In this document: piece by piece, positions 45,097 through 52,617 of the stretch | Position numbering within the stretch: the first letter of the stretch is position 1 | Layout of the letters: each line of letters begins with the position of its first letter | Virus record (IMG/VR): IMGVR_UViG_3300017971_000026 | Span: 1 to 64,000 of that record | Length of the DNA: 64,000 nucleotides | Direction: 5' to 3' (one strand) | DNA from: a virus | The notes under the pieces: generated by a model | Databases searched by the model: none | The model's input: the letters and a program-made list of their open reading frames with translations, nothing else | Told to the model about the DNA's origin: nothing | Made by a program: the position numbers and the translations under genes

Positions 45097-45362
45097 GTCT
45101 TCGGGTCGCGGACGTACTTCGTGACGGTGACCTGTTTGGCGATCACGGGATAGGCCGCGGTCGCGTAGCTGTGCATCTCGTTGGAGTTCCACTCCAGCGC
45201 CCAGAGCGACCCGTCATCGCGCCGGACGATCGCGCGCTCGCAGGCGTAGGACCTGCGGGTCCCTGTCGTCTCCTGATCGATGCACGCGTCGCCGTAGCTG
45301 AGTTGCTCCAACTCGGCGATCAACTCGTCAGGGTGCTCTGTATCGTTCTCGTCGAACTCCAT
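45093..45362 (-). CDS. small acidic protein, 89 aa
   Basis: I chose M-E-F-D-E-N-D-T-E-H at 45362 because it is six bases after the class A -10; another ATG two codons earlier lies in that gap. Acidic N-terminus, then 'C-E-R-A-I-V-R-R-D-D-G-S-L-W-A-L'. Single class A gene between the two terminase genes, on the opposite strand. No family recognised. Confidence 0.55.
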   Translation of the reverse strand: MEFDENDTEHPDELIAELEQLSYGDACIDQETTGTRRSYACERAIVRRDDGSLWALEWNSNEMHSYATAAYPVIAKQVTVTKYVRDPKT

Positions 45363-45397
45363 GTCCGACATACCGCCCGCAACCCCGATCGCTTCCC
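45363..45397 (-). promoter_or_regulatory. class A promoter
   Basis: GGGAAGCG (45390-45397), 15 bases, GGTATG (45369-45374), six bases to ATG at 45362. Confidence 0.75.
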
Positions 45398-45418
45398 GAC
45401 GCACCCGCGCGGGTGCGC

Positions 45419-45430
45419 TACGATCGCGGC
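45419..45430 (+). promoter_or_regulatory. class B promoter of terL
   Basis: TACGAT, six bases, ATG at 45431; preceded by GGGTGCGC. Confidence 0.65.
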
Positions 45431-46981
45431 ATGTTCGCCCCGGCCAAGCGCAAGAAGGCAAAGCGCCGCCGACGGATCCCGGCGAAGGCGACGAGGCGCT
45501 GGCACGTCGAGTTGGAGGAGGCCCGGCGCGACCCGATCGTCTTCATCGAGTACGTGTTCGGGATCAAGCTCGATGACGTCCAGAAGTCCTGGGTCCGCTT
45601 CTGGATGCGCCACCGGAAGACGGTCCTGCACGGGTCGATCGGGCTGGGCAAGTCGCTGCTCATGCGCGGCATGGCGTTGTGGTTCATGGGCCGTGATCCC
45701 GGCGTCCAGATCATCTGGCTGTCGGCGACGCAGCGCCAGCCGAAGAAGCACCTGAGCCTGATCGCCACCCTGATCGAGTCCGACGGCGCCCGGTCTCGAC
45801 TTCATCACGTGTTCCCGCGGCTCAAGCCCGGCAACACCTGGCGGTCGACCGAGCTCACCGTGGCGCGCGAGGTCGACCCGCTCGAGGCCGACTACACGGT
45901 CTCGGTCTACGGCGCCTACTCGGACTCGCTGCTCGGCTCGCGCGCCACGATCCTGATCGTCGACGACCTGTGCAACTTCTCGAACACGCTCACCGAGGAC
46001 GGCCGATCGAAGATGATCGAGTGGCTGGCGACGGTCCTCTCGCGCCTGACCACGCCCGACTACCGGATGATGGTGATCGGGAACTTCTGGCACAAGCAGG
46101 ACGCGACGATGGACCTGCATCGCGCGAAGGGGTTCGAGTACATGAAGACCCCGGCGTTCGTCCGCGACGAGGCCGGCGAGATGATCCCGACGGCGCCGGC
46201 GGCCATGCCGGTCCCGACGATCATCGAGAAGATCAAGGAGCTCGGACCGCGCCGCGCGAAGCAGATGCTCGAGTGCGAGGCGGCGGACACGAACCTCGGC
46301 CGGTTCAAGGACATCTACTTCGCGCGCGCCCTCGAGCTTGGCCGCAGGCTGCCCTTCAGGCCCAAGCGCGAGTACGAGCCCTGCTTCACCGGGATCGACC
46401 TCGGGTCGGGCAAGGCGCCCGGGTCGGACCGGACGGCGATGGTCACGGTCAAGCTCCGCGCCGACGGCAAGCGCCAGGTCGTCGACGTCCGGTCTGGGTG
46501 CTGGGGCAGCGACGAGATCAAGCGGAACCTCCGCGAGGTGAAGCGCCGCTACAACACGACGATCGCCGTCGAGAACAACGGGATCCAGAAGCTCGTGATC
46601 GACTTCTTGCGCGAGGCTACGGTGATCCCGCTCAAGGACCACAACACCAACGCGGTCAACAAGCGGGACATGGCCTACGGCGTCGAGGGCCTGGCCACTG
46701 AGATGTCCGAGGGCCTGTGGGTGTTCCCATGCGGCGACGCGGCCACCTTCGACCCTCGGTCCGGCATGACCGAAGACGAGGACAGCGAGCCCCACGAGGA
46801 GCTACAGGCGATGATCGGCGAGGCGCTGACCTTCGACCCGACCAAGCCCCGCGAGCATACGGGCGACCGGCTCATGGCCTGGTGGATCTGCGTCAGCGTC
46901 ATGTGGAAGTCGGCGCTGTTCGAGCTCGACGAGATGGAACTCGACCTCGACGCGCCGACCCACAACATCTTTGACCGCTAG
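45431..46981 (+). CDS. terL: terminase large subunit
   Basis: 516 aa. Packaging ATPase: 'H-G-S-I-G-L-G-K-S-L-L' (Walker A, about 67-77), 'I-L-I-V-D-D-L' (Walker B). Nuclease domain of RNase H fold: 'T-G-I-D-L-G-S-G-K' (first Asp), 'A-V-E-N-N-G-I-Q-K' (second acid), 'H-T-G-D-R-L-M-A-W-W' (third). The basic N-terminus (K-R-K-K-A-K-R-R-R-R) may contact DNA. It pumps DNA into the prohead through the portal encoded at 48166 and cuts it. ATG chosen by class B spacing. Confidence 0.9.
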   Translation: MFAPAKRKKAKRRRRIPAKATRRWHVELEEARRDPIVFIEYVFGIKLDDVQKSWVRFWMRHRKTVLHGSIGLGKSLLMRGMALWFMGRDPGVQIIWLSATQRQPKKHLSLIATLIESDGARSRLHHVFPRLKPGNTWRSTELTVAREVDPLEADYTVSVYGAYSDSLLGSRATILIVDDLCNFSNTLTEDGRSKMIEWLATVLSRLTTPDYRMMVIGNFWHKQDATMDLHRAKGFEYMKTPAFVRDEAGEMIPTAPAAMPVPTIIEKIKELGPRRAKQMLECEAADTNLGRFKDIYFARALELGRRLPFRPKREYEPCFTGIDLGSGKAPGSDRTAMVTVKLRADGKRQVVDVRSGCWGSDEIKRNLREVKRRYNTTIAVENNGIQKLVIDFLREATVIPLKDHNTNAVNKRDMAYGVEGLATEMSEGLWVFPCGDAATFDPRSGMTEDEDSEPHEELQAMIGEALTFDPTKPREHTGDRLMAWWICVSVMWKSALFELDEMELDLDAPTHNIFDR

Positions 46982-47223
46982 GTGTTCGAGCTCGCGTACG
47001 GCAGGCTGGCGTGAGCACCGATCGCCCCGGCGCGAGTCGTCACGAGGAGCCATCGTCCGTCAGCCATGGACACGCCGCCCGCGTTGCGACCGTGACCGCA
47101 GCATGAGTCCCTGGTGCGGATCCCGGCGGCGTTCAGGGCGATCACGATGTCAGCGATGCACTCGTCGACCTCGACCGGCTTGCCGTCGATCTCAACCGTG
47201 CGTGTTGTCCCGTGCTCGCACAT
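46978..47223 (-). CDS. small protein, 81 aa
   Basis: ATG overlaps the upstream stop (TGATG). Starts M-C-E-H-G-T-T-R-T-V-E-I-D-G-K; then 'I-R-T-R-D-S-C-C-G-H-G', a likely metal-binding Cys/His cluster of a type seen in small phage proteins. Convergent with terL, 4-base overlap. Confidence 0.6.
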   Translation of the reverse strand: MCEHGTTRTVEIDGKPVEVDECIADIVIALNAAGIRTRDSCCGHGRNAGGVSMADGRWLLVTTRAGAIGAHASLPYASSNT

Positions 47224-48050
47224 CAGGCGGAGCTGCCGATCGTCAAAGTCCGGTCCACGCGGATCCGGTGGTAGGCCGGGTCGCCGCCGCAACTTGGCGT
47301 CAGCCTGGTCACGATCACGTGCGACGGCTTCCTCGACAGGAGCTCAACGACCTCGTGCCACTCGAGGTCCCTGCGCGTGCGTTGGTTGTCGCCGCTCGCC
47401 CATGTCTTCTCGAAGAGAAGGCGCTGCTCGCCGTCGATCACGAAGCCCTCGATCAACTCGCCGTGGACAAGGCAGTCCTTGCCGATCAACGAGTCTGGGC
47501 ACCACGACTCTGCGGGCTCGGCCTTCACGGACGCCCACTCGTCGGCGTGCTTGTCGAGCCCGAGGACCCAGCCAGATCGGTACTTCGACCTGGTCAGCGA
47601 GAGCAAGTCGCCGCGAGCGCCGTCGGGCCGAAGCGCGCGCGCTGGGAGTACGATCCGGCCGTCGTTGCACCACAGGATCTCGCTCGCGCCGTTGTGGCAG
47701 TGGATCGCCTGCACGCTAGCCATGCCGTCCTCGTGGACGGTCTCGGTCCGGTGCTCGCCGAGCCAGCGGACCGTGGCCCGCCCGTCCTCGCGCTCCCAAC
47801 CGTAGGCCACGAGGCCGGTCCCGCTGACGCCGGTCGGGTCCTCGTGGCGCCAGATGACGAAGCGCCGGCTCGGCGCGTCTGGCTCGAGGACTGCCCCGGT
47901 CACGGTGTCGCGCTGCGGGTAGAACTTTGTCTCGCCGCCGTCCTTGAAGTAGAGGATCCAGGCGCGGTCGCTCGGCTCGATCCAACCGGCCCAGCCGTCG
48001 ACGTTCGCAGGGTTCTTGTATCGCTCGATCTTGATCTTCGTGGGGGCCAT
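47223..48050 (-). CDS. unknown protein, 275 aa
   Basis: Starts M-A-P-T-K-I-K-I-E-R-Y. Beta-rich with many Trp; 'W-A-G-W-I-E-P-S-D-R-A-W-I-L-Y' near the start and 'E-W-H-E-V-V-E-L-L' near the end. Possibly a host-interaction protein; no family recognised. GAGGAGG lies just before the ATG at short spacing. A 115-base gap to the divergent portal promoter precedes it and may hold a short upstream ORF (GTG at 48143). Confidence 0.6.
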   Translation of the reverse strand: MAPTKIKIERYKNPANVDGWAGWIEPSDRAWILYFKDGGETKFYPQRDTVTGAVLEPDAPSRRFVIWRHEDPTGVSGTGLVAYGWEREDGRATVRWLGEHRTETVHEDGMASVQAIHCHNGASEILWCNDGRIVLPARALRPDGARGDLLSLTRSKYRSGWVLGLDKHADEWASVKAEPAESWCPDSLIGKDCLVHGELIEGFVIDGEQRLLFEKTWASGDNQRTRRDLEWHEVVELLSRKPSHVIVTRLTPSCGGDPAYHRIRVDRTLTIGSSA

Positions 48051-48153
48051 CTGCCTCCTCGCTTTCCGCGGCCATCCGCCGCACTTCAATGGTGACCTGC
48101 TCGGGCGAAACGATCACCTGCCAGACCGTGACGACGGTCACGACCTCCCGTGA

Positions 48154-48165
48154 TAGCCTCGCCCC
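48154..48165 (+). promoter_or_regulatory. class B promoter of the portal gene
   Basis: Extended -10 TGA-TAGCCT, six bases, GTG at 48166. Confidence 0.65.
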
Positions 48166-50220
48166 GTGCCCGAGGAGCAGACGAACACCAGCCTGAACCG
48201 GCTGCGCGTGCTTCACCTCGAAGACACGCCCCGCGCGAAGCTCCTCAAGCAGCGGTGGCTCTACTACACCTGCCAGCAAAACGACGGCATGGCCGTCGAC
48301 TTCGACGGGTACGAGCACACGCCGGGCTTGAGCTACCTCGGCCAGCGCATGCGCGGGGTCGGATTCGTCCCGGCCAACAACGCGTCGATCCCCTTCGGCC
48401 AGAAGCGGCCGATCTGCCACAGCCTCAGCGTCGGGCATATCGTCGACACCTACACGGCGCTGCTGCTCGGCGAGGGCCGCCAGCCGGCTGTCCGCGTCGT
48501 CGGTGACCCGGCCTCGACCGAGTTGCTCGGCGCCCTGCTCAAGTACTGCGGGGCCTGGTCCGCCTTCGCCGAGGCTCGCAAGATCGGCGGAGCGACGGGG
48601 GCGTCCGCGGTCCTCCCGGAGATCTGCAAAGGCAAGATGTCCCTGCGTGCGCTCCGGCCGGAGAACCTCTACGTCGAGTGGTCCGACGAGGCCGACTGGA
48701 TCCCGACGCTCGTGATCGAGCAGAAGCGGGTCCGGGTCGAGAAGCTCGACGAGGCCACCGGCCGCGTCGCCACCGTCGAGGTCTGGCGCACTCGAGCATG
48801 GGACGAGACCTATGCCTACGCCATCCACGACAAGGTCATTCAGTCCGACGACGGCAAGGCCGAGACCGAGGGCGTCGAGACCCCAGACGACCGGATCGAG
48901 CTCAGCGAGCAACCCACGCCCCACGGCGCGGGCCGCTGCCCGGTCGTCTGGATCCAGAACACGACCGACAGCGACAACCCGGTCGGCGAGCCCGACTGCG
49001 AGGCCGTCTTCGAGGCCGTCGACCAACTCGACCGGTCCCAGTCGATGCTCGTCCGAGGGTCGCGCGCCAACACGGACCCGACGCTGCTGGTGAAGGACAA
49101 GCCGATGATGCTTCGGCGCTGGCCGAACAACCGCAAGGGCTACGGGGCGAAGCTCGAGGTCAGCGAGGTCGGCGACGCGAAGCTCCTCGAGATCTCGGGC
49201 AACTCGATCAAGACGGCGTGGGAGACCGTCGTCGCGATCGGTCGGCAGATCGAGCGACGCACCGGCGTGATCCAGCCAGACCCCGAGAACTCGGGTGCCT
49301 ACCAGTCCGGCGTCGCGCTGCAGCTGCTGTGGAACACGCAGCACTCGCGCGCGGCGGAGCGACGCACCCCGCTCGGGGTCGGCCTCAAGCAGGCGTTCGC
49401 GGTCATGCTCACCCAGCTTCGCCTGTTCGGCCTGCGCGAGATCGGGTCCAACGGCGAGGGCGTCGAGGTGCCGCCGCGCGAGGTCCGGGCCGAGGAGAGC
49501 GACGACATGACGCTCGAGCCTCACGAGATCGGGCCCGGTGGCGCGCTCGTCCTCGACTGGCCGGGCTTCCACCAGGCGACGCCACAGGACCTCCAGACGA
49601 CCGCGACAGCCCTGAGCACCGCGACGGGCGGCCTGCCGTCGATGAGCCAGGAGACCGCGGTCGCCCACATGACCAAGCTCGCCCAGACCGACACGGACGT
49701 CGCCGAGGAGATGGACCGGATCAGCGGCGAGCGCGACGCCAAGGAGGCCGGCTTCTTCGAGGCCATGCGGCCGGACGTCGACACGGATGCGGAGCTCGCG
49801 GATCTCGAAGGCCAGGCAGGCGAGGCCCCTCAGACCGAAGGCACGGAACAAGTGCAGCACGAAGCCATGAACGGGATCCAGGTGAAGACCTTCGGCGATG
49901 TCCTCGCCCGAGTCGGCAAGGATCTGACTCCCGAGGCCGCCCGCCTCACGATCAACGAGGGATTCCCGAACACGCGCGAGCCCGCGCGAGCCGCCGAACT
50001 CGAGCGCGCGATCGATGCCCAACTCGAAGAGGCTGCGCAAGACGAAAAGAAGGGCGAGACGATCTCCAGCGGTCAGCGGTTCGACGCCCTGGGCCGACCG
50101 ATCACGCGCGGAAGCTCGAAGTCAAAGGACGTGCCCGAGTCACGCGAGCGCGAGGAGACCGGCGAGCAAGGCGAGGGCGAGCCCGAGCAGGACCTCGACG
50201 ACGAGCAGCTGGATCCGTAG
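48166..50220 (+). CDS. portal protein
   Basis: 684 aa. Conserved portal features: N-terminal 'R-W-L-Y-Y-T-C-Q-Q', 'H-S-L-S-V-G-H-I-V-D-T-Y-T-A-L-L-L-G' (wing), 'V-D-Q-L-D-R-S-Q-S-M-L-V-R-G-S-R' and 'Q-S-G-V-A-L-Q-L-L-W-N' (stem and crown region). The C-terminal 180 residues are acidic with charged repeats and an unstructured end. It forms the dodecameric DNA gate at one capsid vertex. Placed between terL and the MuF gene, with unrelated minus-strand genes inserted. Confidence 0.8.
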   Translation: MPEEQTNTSLNRLRVLHLEDTPRAKLLKQRWLYYTCQQNDGMAVDFDGYEHTPGLSYLGQRMRGVGFVPANNASIPFGQKRPICHSLSVGHIVDTYTALLLGEGRQPAVRVVGDPASTELLGALLKYCGAWSAFAEARKIGGATGASAVLPEICKGKMSLRALRPENLYVEWSDEADWIPTLVIEQKRVRVEKLDEATGRVATVEVWRTRAWDETYAYAIHDKVIQSDDGKAETEGVETPDDRIELSEQPTPHGAGRCPVVWIQNTTDSDNPVGEPDCEAVFEAVDQLDRSQSMLVRGSRANTDPTLLVKDKPMMLRRWPNNRKGYGAKLEVSEVGDAKLLEISGNSIKTAWETVVAIGRQIERRTGVIQPDPENSGAYQSGVALQLLWNTQHSRAAERRTPLGVGLKQAFAVMLTQLRLFGLREIGSNGEGVEVPPREVRAEESDDMTLEPHEIGPGGALVLDWPGFHQATPQDLQTTATALSTATGGLPSMSQETAVAHMTKLAQTDTDVAEEMDRISGERDAKEAGFFEAMRPDVDTDAELADLEGQAGEAPQTEGTEQVQHEAMNGIQVKTFGDVLARVGKDLTPEAARLTINEGFPNTREPARAAELERAIDAQLEEAAQDEKKGETISSGQRFDALGRPITRGSSKSKDVPESREREETGEQGEGEPEQDLDDEQLDP

Positions 50221-50292
50221 GCTGCGCGTCCGCGACTCGGTGACCGCGAGAGCGGCGATGACGGACGCTTCGATCATGCCGCGTGAGCTCAT
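50140..50292 (-). CDS. putative membrane micro-protein, 50 aa (doubtful)
   Basis: Starts M-S-S-R-G-M-I-E-A-S-V-I at an ATG overlapping an upstream TGA. The C-terminal half is a membrane segment (L-L-V-V-E-V-L-L-G-L-A-L-A), but it is antisense to the acidic portal tail, which by itself yields Leu/Ala-rich complements. Could be artefact. Confidence 0.25.
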   Translation of the reverse strand: MSSRGMIEASVIAALAVTESRTRSLRIQLLVVEVLLGLALALLAGLLALA

Positions 50293-50372
50293 GACGCCTC
50301 GCAGTCCTCGCGGAAGTTGTCGAGCGACTGCGCGAGCGACTTGATCGCCACGATCCACTCCCGGGGCCCCAT
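50289..50372 (-). CDS. micro-ORF, 27 aa (doubtful)
   Basis: M-G-P-R-E-W-I-V-A-I-K-S-L-A-Q-S then acidic end. Overlaps the next micro-ORF (ATGA). No promoter box of either class upstream; lies in the degraded interval 50221-50505. Confidence 0.25.
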   Translation of the reverse strand: MGPREWIVAIKSLAQSLDNFREDCEAS

Positions 50373-50509
50373 GGGCTTGTTGGCCGTGGTCGATCTGGCA
50401 GTGGTCCGGCGGGGGCGAGTACGCCTACGCGTGGCCGGGGCTGCCGTCGCCGATCGACCGCAACCGCTACCGCGGGTCGGTGGCCGAGTTCGCCGGGCTG
50501 CTGGGCTAG
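50345..50509 (+). pseudogene. remnant C-terminus of a GH25-type lysozyme
   Basis: An open stretch with no start codon in its frame (stop at 50342-50344) codes for 'P-W-S-I-W-Q-W-S-G-G-G-E-Y', then '...D-R-N-R-Y-R-G-S-V-A-E-F-A-G-L-L-G' and a stop. W-x-I-W-Q-W, then D-x-N-x-F/Y-x-G, is the end of glycosyl hydrolase family 25 lysozymes. The catalytic N-terminal part is missing. The relic sits between the portal and a DHH gene and suggests replacement of an older endolysin. Confidence 0.6.
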
Positions 50510-51321
50510 ACCGGGACGATGTCGCAGCGAAAGCCGGCCGCGTGCTCGTGTCCGCCACCGCCAAACTCGCGGGCGATCTCAGAGACGTCGGGCCCATCGT
50601 CGCGAGACCGGAGCGAGCAGTAGAAGTCACCGGCCTCGCCATCCCACGACCATCCAAGGACCGGCAGGTGTGGCTCGCGCTTCTTCAGAACCTCAGCAGT
50701 CTCACTGACGAACTCGACCGGGACGTTGACTGCCCACACGCGATGGCCGCCCAGGCTGACGACCTTGGCGCGGGTGGCAAACTTACTCGCGCAAAGCTGC
50801 GTGAACCGAAGGACGGCCTGACCCTCGGCGGCAAGTTCGAGGACTGGTCGAGACGCCAAGTACTGCCAGCACTCAAACATCATCGGCATCGCGGTCATGG
50901 CCGCGTGCACCGCCTTCGTGTGCTCCAGCTTGAACCGCCACAGATCGCGGTCCTCGACGTGGCTGACGATCGGCGGCCGGGGCTGCCCAGGGTAGATCGT
51001 GTCCCACGTGAGGCCCGCGCCCGATCGATCCATGTCGAATACGGCGAAGTCTAGGCCAGCAAGATCTTCCGCAGCGGTCTTGTGATGGTCGAGTACGAGC
51101 AGCGAAGCCGCCGACTCGTTCATGGCGATGAGCACGTCTCGCGGGTAGCTGAAGTCGCAGATCAGAACGCGCGCTCCGTCCACGTCGGGCGGCACGTCTC
51201 CGTACTTCGCGGGGACAAACCGCGCGTCCGGGCTGTCCATCTTGGCTACCCACGCGGCCGTGAACCCGTCGTAGCAGTTGGCGTGATAGATGACGACGTC
51301 GAAGGCGCGCGGGATCTCCAT
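50506..51321 (-). CDS. DHH-family phosphoesterase
   Basis: 271 aa. Motifs: 'H-A-N-C-Y-D-G-F-T-A-A-W' (first His/Asp set, residues 13-24), 'I-C-D-F-S-Y' (second Asp), 'V-L-D-H-H-K-T-A' (DHH), 'V-E-D-R-D-L-W' (fourth Asp) and a DHHA1-type C-terminus 'G-G-G-G-H-E-H-A-A-G-F'. Members hydrolyse short oligonucleotides, pAp or cyclic dinucleotides (NrnA/GdpP-like). In a phage it could recycle nanoRNA or destroy a defence signal; substrate is not readable. Class A promoter. Confidence 0.8.
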   Translation of the reverse strand: MEIPRAFDVVIYHANCYDGFTAAWVAKMDSPDARFVPAKYGDVPPDVDGARVLICDFSYPRDVLIAMNESAASLLVLDHHKTAAEDLAGLDFAVFDMDRSGAGLTWDTIYPGQPRPPIVSHVEDRDLWRFKLEHTKAVHAAMTAMPMMFECWQYLASRPVLELAAEGQAVLRFTQLCASKFATRAKVVSLGGHRVWAVNVPVEFVSETAEVLKKREPHLPVLGWSWDGEAGDFYCSLRSRDDGPDVSEIAREFGGGGHEHAAGFRCDIVPV

Positions 51322-51357
51322 GCCCACGACTACCGCCGAGCCCCGCGTACACTTCCC
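51322..51357 (-). promoter_or_regulatory. class A promoter
   Basis: GGGAAGTG (51350-51357), 15 bases, GGTAGT (51329-51334), seven bases to ATG at 51321. 27 bases are identical to 11126-11152. Confidence 0.75.
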
Positions 51358-51359
51358 GG
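51348..51359 (+). promoter_or_regulatory. class B promoter overlapping a class A -35
   Basis: TACACT, six bases, GTG at 51360. Shares bases with the divergent -35 exactly as at 11124-11135. Confidence 0.7.
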
Positions 51360-52244
51360 GTGACCGCCGACCTCGCCGCCGACTTGGCGATCGCCCAGCG
51401 AGCCCGCTACGACAAGCTGTGGGCGACACTCGAGCGACGCGAGCGAAAGCTCGTCGACGAGGCGCTCGCGGAGATCGAGCAGAATCTCAAGCGCGCGCGG
51501 CCGGGCAGCTGGTCAGCGGCCTCATCTGCGTCGACCCTGGTCCAGCTCGCGCAGGCGGTGCGTGGGCTGTCGAGCGCCCAGCTGACCCTGCTTCGGCGCG
51601 CCCTCCCGGGCGTCGCCAAGAAGGCGCAGGCCGACGCAGCTGCGTGGCTCCGCGAGCTCGACGCGAGCTTCCTCGGTGCAGCCCGGCCGCTTCGCTTCGA
51701 CTCGCTCGAGTGGCTGCGGGGCTACAGCCGTCCGCTGCTCCGGTCTCGCCTCCGCGTCTATGAGCAGTCCTTCGCCCGCTACGGGGCCAAGACGGTGAGC
51801 GCGATCGAGGACGCGATCGCCAAGAACATGATCATCGGCACGCCGTGGGCCGAGGCGCGCGAGGAGGTCTACGACCTCGTGCGCGAGCAGGTCGGCGGCA
51901 AGCAGTGGATGGTGGACCGGATCGTCAGGACCGAGGTCAGCGCGGTGCACAACGCCACGACGATGGCCGCGCTACTCGAAGAAGACGCGGCCGACGACCC
52001 GATGCTGAAGAAGCTCGTCGCGACCTTCGACCCGGTGACCGGCCAGGACTCGCGGCTTCTTCACGGCCAGACCCGGCGGCTCGACGAGTTGTTCACCGAC
52101 GTCACGACCGGCCGCAAGTTCGACGCGCCGCCCAACCGGCCCAACGACCGCGAGATCGTCGTCGGCTGGCGGCGCAGCTGGGGCGATGACCGGGGGTTCG
52201 ACCGGGACACGGCCGAGGAGCACGAAGCCGCGTCGAGTGGCTAG
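51360..52244 (+). CDS. MuF-like minor head protein
   Basis: 294 aa. GTG start (M-T-A-D-L-A-A-D-L-A-I-A). Long helical N-terminal part; C-terminal MuF domain with 'I-V-R-T-E-V-S-A-V-H-N-A-T-T', 'F-D-P-V-T-G-Q-D-S-R-L-L-H-G-Q' and '...A-P-P-N-R-P-N-D-R-E'. The family is injected or sits at the portal vertex and is encoded after the portal gene in SPP1, Mu and relatives. Supports the portal call. Confidence 0.8.
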   Translation: MTADLAADLAIAQRARYDKLWATLERRERKLVDEALAEIEQNLKRARPGSWSAASSASTLVQLAQAVRGLSSAQLTLLRRALPGVAKKAQADAAAWLRELDASFLGAARPLRFDSLEWLRGYSRPLLRSRLRVYEQSFARYGAKTVSAIEDAIAKNMIIGTPWAEAREEVYDLVREQVGGKQWMVDRIVRTEVSAVHNATTMAALLEEDAADDPMLKKLVATFDPVTGQDSRLLHGQTRRLDELFTDVTTGRKFDAPPNRPNDREIVVGWRRSWGDDRGFDRDTAEEHEAASSG

Positions 52245-52408
52245 GGCTCGCAGTCGCAGACGGTGACCGCGTCGCGCGCAAAGCAAAGCGGGCGATCGGC
52301 GATGACCACGTACGCTGCCACGAGCGCGGCGACCAGCGCGATCCCGAGGCATGCACCCGTGGCGATATGTACGCGCCTCGCCATCCTGAGCATCTCGTCG
52401 GAGATCAT
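52241..52408 (-). CDS. small membrane protein, 55 aa
   Basis: ATG overlaps the upstream stop (ATGA). One membrane segment (L-G-I-A-L-V-A-A-L-V-A-A-Y-V-V-I-A, residues 20-37) and a Cys-containing C-terminus ending C-D-C-E-P that would face outside. Last of four coupled genes from 54013. Confidence 0.55.
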   Translation of the reverse strand: MISDEMLRMARRVHIATGACLGIALVAALVAAYVVIADRPLCFARDAVTVCDCEP

Positions 52409-52617
52409 TCGCCCGCTCCAAGCTCGCGGATCGAGTCCCCGTCCGCGCACCAGCACGCGCCCTCGTCGAGGTAGCAGTCGCGCTCGAACTCGGCGGCCGC
52501 GGCCTGGCAGACGTCGTTGGCGCGCGCGTTGATGTTGAACACGGCGAAGAACGCCGCCAGCGCGAAGCCCAAGCCGAAGCCGACACCAAACACGAGCCAG
52601 CCCTCTCCGTTGCTCAC
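52405..52617 (-). CDS. small membrane protein with Cys-rich tail, 70 aa
   Basis: GTG overlapping the methylase stop (GTGA). N-terminal membrane segment (L-V-F-G-V-G-F-G-L-G-F-A-L-A-A-F-F), then a tail with four Cys (C-Q, C-Y-L, C-W-C). Signal-anchor topology with the tail outside is likely. Together with the next gene it could be a spanin-like pair, but no lipobox is present. Confidence 0.55.
   Translation of the reverse strand: MSNGEGWLVFGVGFGLGFALAAFFAVFNINARANDVCQAAAAEFERDCYLDEGACWCADGDSIRELGAGE

Noticed and set aside
47990-48145. Upstream minus-strand ORF from GTG 48143 (M-T-V-V-T-V-W-Q)
   Set aside because: Preceded by a GGGAGG and protein-like for about 30 codons, but it then runs on as an obvious shadow of the 47223 gene; not enough to call a gene.
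47716-50040. 774-codon minus-strand open frame opposite the portal gene
   Set aside because: Antisense shadow of a clear portal gene; composition dominated by Leu/Arg/Asp/Val complements; no conserved motif.
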